A DNA stretch of 9,414 nucleotides, taken from contig UQXU01000069.1 of the NCBI GenBank assembly GCA_900545085.1, positions 1 through 9,414 on the forward strand. Reading direction: 5' to 3'. This document shows positions 7,089-9,414 of this stretch, in pieces (the first letter of the stretch is position 1; each line of letters begins with the position of its first letter). The DNA comes from an uncultured Eubacteriales bacterium. GTDB taxonomy: Bacteria > Bacillota > Clostridia > Christensenellales > Christensenellaceae. Under the pieces are notes generated by a model. The model was given only the letters and a program-made list of their open reading frames with translations, was not told the origin of the DNA and made no database searches. The translations under genes were made by a program, and so were the position numbers.

Positions 7089-7116
7089 ATTATACTCAAT
7101 ATTGACGGCAGTACAA
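7089..7116 (-). promoter_or_regulatory. Putative promoter of pgk-tpiA-gpmI
   Basis: A perfect -10 box TATAAT (7094-7089) is preceded at 16 bases by a weak -35 box TTGTAC (7116-7111). The predicted start near 7082 gives an 80-base leader. The leader holds a weak 5-bp stem GGGCT/AGCCT around 7061-7076. No catabolite-response (cre) site or CggR-like operator is evident. I see no terminator for trmL before this promoter. Confidence 0.6.
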
Positions 7117-7155
7117 CTGTTTTTTTGTCATAGACGTGAAATTTGCAGCTAATTT

Positions 7156-7617
7156 TTAAATAAGATTCGCAAAATCTTTCTGACGAAGAGCTTCATATAC
7201 TGCTATAGCCACGCTGTTCGACAGATTCAAAGATCTCAGACCGTTTCCCATGGGAATACGTACCGCTCTTTCCGGATTGCCATAGATTATTGATTCCGGC
7301 AGCCCTTTAGTCTCTTTTCCGAAAAAAAGAAACGCTCCGTCCGGATAAGCTACATCAGTGTATTTCTTTTCCGCTTTGGTTGAGAAATAATAGCATTCCG
7401 CATTTGGGTTTTTGTTGTAAAAGTCATATAAATCTTTATATATTGAAATATTAAGCTTATCCCAATAATCCAAGCCCGCGCGCTTTAAATGTTTTTCATC
7501 TAAACTGAAGCCCAGCGGCTCTATGAGATGCAGCGACGCCCCCGTCACCGCGCAGGTCCGCGCTATATTTCCGGTATTCTGAGGTATCTCCGGTTCCACC
7601 AATACTATATTAAACAT
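7156..7617 (-). CDS. trmL: tRNA (cytidine(34)-2'-O)-methyltransferase TrmL
   Basis: This SPOUT-family enzyme uses S-adenosylmethionine to 2'-O-methylate the wobble base of tRNA-Leu isoacceptors. The product has 153 residues, the expected size for this minimal trefoil-knot enzyme. It begins MFNIVLVEPEIPQNTGNIART (the N-terminal strand and motif 1 with Asn14, Gly16, Asn17 and Arg20). FGKETKG (99-105) and IPMGNGLRSLNLSNSVAI (121-138) follow; these are motifs 2 and 3 that form the knot and bind the cofactor. The ATG at 7617 has TAGGAG 5 bases upstream. It starts only 38 bases after the terminator of the aminotransferase gene and I see no clear promoter in between. It probably depends on read-through or on a weak promoter overlapping the hairpin. 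TrmL is the most specific reading; older annotation would call it a SpoU/CspR-type rRNA methylase. Confidence 0.95.
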   Translation of the reverse strand: MFNIVLVEPEIPQNTGNIARTCAVTGASLHLIEPLGFSLDEKHLKRAGLDYWDKLNISIYKDLYDFYNKNPNAECYYFSTKAEKKYTDVAYPDGAFLFFGKETKGLPESIIYGNPERAVRIPMGNGLRSLNLSNSVAIAVYEALRQKDFANLI

Positions 7618-7654
7618 ATGCTCTCCTAAATATTTTTTTAAATACTCTGTGCTA

Positions 7655-7682
7655 TAAAATGAGCGCGCCTTTCGGCACGCTC
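7655..7682 (-). terminator. Rho-independent terminator of the regulator-aminotransferase operon
   Basis: On the minus strand GAGCGTGCC pairs with GGCGCGCTC across a GAAA tetraloop, a 9-bp stem with one U-G pair at 7661-7682. ATTTTAT follows. It begins 22 bases past the aminotransferase stop. This is a good terminator, although its T run is interrupted, so leakage into trmL is possible. Confidence 0.85.
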
Positions 7683-7704
7683 AAAGAAGATCACTACTAA
7701 TGCT

Positions 7705-8874
7705 TTATTTCAATTCTTGAATAAATTCGCCAATACGTTTTACCGCTTCCATTATGTTCGTCATAGACGACGCATAAGAGCAGCGGATATAGCCTTCGCC
7801 GGCCTCGCCGAAAGCACTGCCCGGTACGCATGCTATTTTCTTAGCTGCGAGCAGCTTCTCACAGAATTCTTCACTGCTCAGACCTGTAGACGTAATATTC
7901 GGGAAAAGATAGAACGCACCCTTGGGTTCGAAGCATGTAAGCCCTGCCTCGCGCATTCCATCAAGTATGAACATGCGGCGCTTATTATAGCTCGATACCA
8001 TCTCTCCTATCTGACGGTATCCGGTGCTCATCTCATATTTCAAAGCTTCCAGACCTGCATACTGGCTCATTATAGGAGCGCAGAGCATGGAGTACTGATG
8101 TATTTTTACCATGGCGTCTATTATCGCCTTAGGACCGCAGGCATACCCCAAACGCCAGCCCGTCATAGCGAATGCTTTGGAGAATCCGTTAATGAGAACG
8201 GTACGTTCTTCAAAACCTTCCGCGATGGATACATGTCGGCTTCCATAGGTCAGCTCAGAATATATCTCGTCCGCAATCACAAGCAGGTTGTGCTTTTCTA
8301 CTACCTTTCTAACCTCCTCGAGCTGCTCTTTTGTCATTATAGCACCTGTCGGATTGTTGGGGTAAGGCATTACTATCGCCTTTGTTTTGGGCGTTATTGC
8401 GCTTTCGATATTCTCGGGAGTAAGAGCAAAATTATTCTCCTCCAAAGTGTCCATAGCCACAGGAACTCCGCCTGCGAACGCAACGCCCGGCTGATAAGAT
8501 ACGTAACTGGGAGCCGGAACGAGTATCTCATCGCCCGGATCAATTATGGCGCGGAATGCCAAATCCAGAGCCTCGCTCGCGCCTACTGTTATCATCGTCT
8601 GGTCTATACTATAATGCGTATTATATCTCTCAGCAAGATACTCATCCACAACTTCACGCAGCTCGGGCATTCCATGGTTGGAGGTATAATGCGTATGTCC
8701 TTTCTCCAGGCTCGTTATCGCCGCTTCGCGAACATTCCAGGGAGTTATAAAATCGGGCTCACCAACGCCAAGAGATATAGCATCCTTCATCGTACTTGCT
8801 ATATCGAAGAACTTTCTGATACCTGACGGCGGAACTGCATCTATATGTTTAGCTACAAAATTCTGCATACTCAC
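7705..8874 (-). CDS. alaT: Class I/II PLP aminotransferase, AlaT/YugH-like (probable alanine transaminase)
   Basis: This is a PLP-dependent transaminase of fold type I, about 389 residues. Visible hallmarks are SGIRKFFD near 17-24, SLGVGEPDF (34-42), PNNPTG with Asn174, ADEIYSE with the PLP-ring Asp202, the Schiff-base Lys233 in FSKAFAMTGWRLGY, and the carboxylate-binding Arg364 in GYIRCSYA. From memory, segments such as SLGVGEPDF-TPWNVREA and KIHQYSM-CAP-MSQ match B. subtilis YugH (AlaT) closely, and the upstream regulator matches its partner YugG (AlaR). Alanine transamination is therefore the best guess, but substrate is not proved. The GTG at 8874 overlaps the regulator's stop (GTGA) and has GGTGGTG 5 bases upstream. 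An ATG at 8868 is an alternative start. A terminator follows the gene. Confidence 0.88.
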   Translation of the reverse strand: MSMQNFVAKHIDAVPPSGIRKFFDIASTMKDAISLGVGEPDFITPWNVREAAITSLEKGHTHYTSNHGMPELREVVDEYLAERYNTHYSIDQTMITVGASEALDLAFRAIIDPGDEILVPAPSYVSYQPGVAFAGGVPVAMDTLEENNFALTPENIESAITPKTKAIVMPYPNNPTGAIMTKEQLEEVRKVVEKHNLLVIADEIYSELTYGSRHVSIAEGFEERTVLINGFSKAFAMTGWRLGYACGPKAIIDAMVKIHQYSMLCAPIMSQYAGLEALKYEMSTGYRQIGEMVSSYNKRRMFILDGMREAGLTCFEPKGAFYLFPNITSTGLSSEEFCEKLLAAKKIACVPGSAFGEAGEGYIRCSYASSMTNIMEAVKRIGEFIQELK

Positions 8875-9359
8875 GGTGTCACCACCAATCTGTTCTCTTT
8901 CTCGCTTTCAACGAGAACCTCGCCGTACTGCTTATACTTGCGCATTACGAAGCGTGTTTCTGTGTTAGTCACTCCATCGAGTACAGCGACCTTTTCCCAA
9001 ACGAATTTAAAAATTTCTTTCATCGTGGGAGCTGTTACGCGGATTGTGAGATCGGAGCTGCCGCTCATAAGATACATATCCTGAACTTCATGGAACATGT
9101 ATATTCTGCGTGCGATATCCTCATATCCGAATTCCTTCTGCGGCGCAACTTTCAGCTCGATAAAAGCCTCAGCCCATGCGTTTTCGTCTTTTTCTGTGTT
9201 GACCATAGCGGCATAGCGCAGGATAGTCTTGTCCGCCTCCATCTCGGCGATGGCGGCCTCTACTGCCGCTGCCGTTGTGCCGGTCATCGCGGCGATGTTT
9301 TCGTTGGATAGTTTGGCGTCTTTTACTAGAATATCCAGTATTTCTTTTTTGAGATTCAT
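8871..9359 (-). CDS. alaR: Lrp/AsnC-family transcriptional regulator, AlaR/YugG-like
   Basis: This 162-residue protein has a winged-helix DNA-binding part (about 1-55; MNLKKEILDILVKDAKLSNENIAAMTG resembles the Lrp helix-turn-helix entry). A RAM ligand/oligomer domain follows at about 63-145. The RAM domain shows the conserved EVQDMYLMSGSSDLTIRV stretch (91-108) and ends in a T-ETRFVMRKYK segment near 132-143. From memory it resembles B. subtilis AlaR (YugG), including the FHEVQ-MYLMSG and KYK-GEV segments and a hydrophobic VVxP tail. That protein controls the adjacent alanine transaminase gene in response to alanine. The ATG at 9359 has AAAGGA about 8 bases upstream. The gene overlaps the aminotransferase by 4 bases, so the two are co-translated. 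The promoter is probably at or beyond the window edge; no clear -10/-35 pair is visible in the last 55 bases. Confidence 0.85.
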   Translation of the reverse strand: MNLKKEILDILVKDAKLSNENIAAMTGTTAAAVEAAIAEMEADKTILRYAAMVNTEKDENAWAEAFIELKVAPQKEFGYEDIARRIYMFHEVQDMYLMSGSSDLTIRVTAPTMKEIFKFVWEKVAVLDGVTNTETRFVMRKYKQYGEVLVESEKENRLVVTP

Positions 9360-9414
9360 TTCGCTTTGTCCTTTCTATGGCAATATTCAAATTCTCAGAC
9401 GTTTTTCGCGCCTA

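Noticed and set aside
7001..7155. A cre site, CggR operator or riboswitch before pgk
   Set aside because: No sequence resembling these was found; only a weak 5-bp stem is present in the leader.
7618..7660. A promoter for trmL (TTGAGC with TTTATA)
   Set aside because: The spacing would be 19-21 bases and the -35 would sit inside the terminator stem; not convincing.
7717..8826. A 369-codon open frame on the plus strand
   Set aside because: It lies antisense to the clearly recognisable aminotransferase, its translation has no family features, and it reflects the codon bias of the minus-strand gene.

Overview
The window is a stretch of ordinary-looking chromosome from a Gram-positive anaerobe of the Clostridia type (Bacillota). 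This assignment is an inference. It rests on strong AGGAG-type ribosome binding sites, TTGACA/TATAAT-like promoters, a lipoprotein-type ModA, a cofactor-independent phosphoglycerate mutase and an Lrp/aminotransferase pair that closely resembles Bacillus subtilis AlaR/AlaT. All ten genes I can support lie on the minus strand, so transcription runs from high to low coordinates. I see no RNA genes, mobile elements, CRISPR arrays or plus-strand genes.

In the direction of transcription: (1) 9359-7705, an Lrp/AsnC-family regulator overlapping a class I/II aminotransferase by 4 bases (GTGA), closed by a GAAA-loop terminator at 7655-7682. (2) 7617-7156, trmL, a tRNA wobble-base 2'-O-methyltransferase. 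(3) 7000-3438, a lower-glycolysis cluster pgk-tpiA-gpmI with a putative promoter before pgk. The SD of tpiA sits on the pgk stop codon, and there is a stem-loop between tpiA and gpmI. (4) 3294-2884, a 136-residue P-loop protein of unknown function with its own good promoter and a strong hairpin terminator. (5) 2695-1, a molybdate (or tungstate) ABC importer in the order modA-modB-modC, with a near-consensus promoter (TTGACA, 17 bp, TATATT). modC runs off the window edge just before its expected end.

The glycolytic genes convert 1,3-bisphosphoglycerate to 2-phosphoglycerate (Pgk, GpmI) and interconvert the triose phosphates (TpiA). The gap and eno genes that often flank them in Firmicutes are absent here. 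ModA captures oxyanion outside the membrane, ModB forms the channel and ModC is the ATPase; Mo or W would feed cofactor enzymes not encoded here. The regulator/aminotransferase pair is probably an alanine-metabolism module.

Nothing here amounts to a clear new system. The points most worth a second look are the orphan P-loop gene, the inverted repeat bracketing the modA promoter start region, the stem-loop between modA and modB, and a cysteine cluster in the ModC C-terminal part. Three starts were moved from the longest open frame on the basis of SD position (gpmI, tpiA, pgk).
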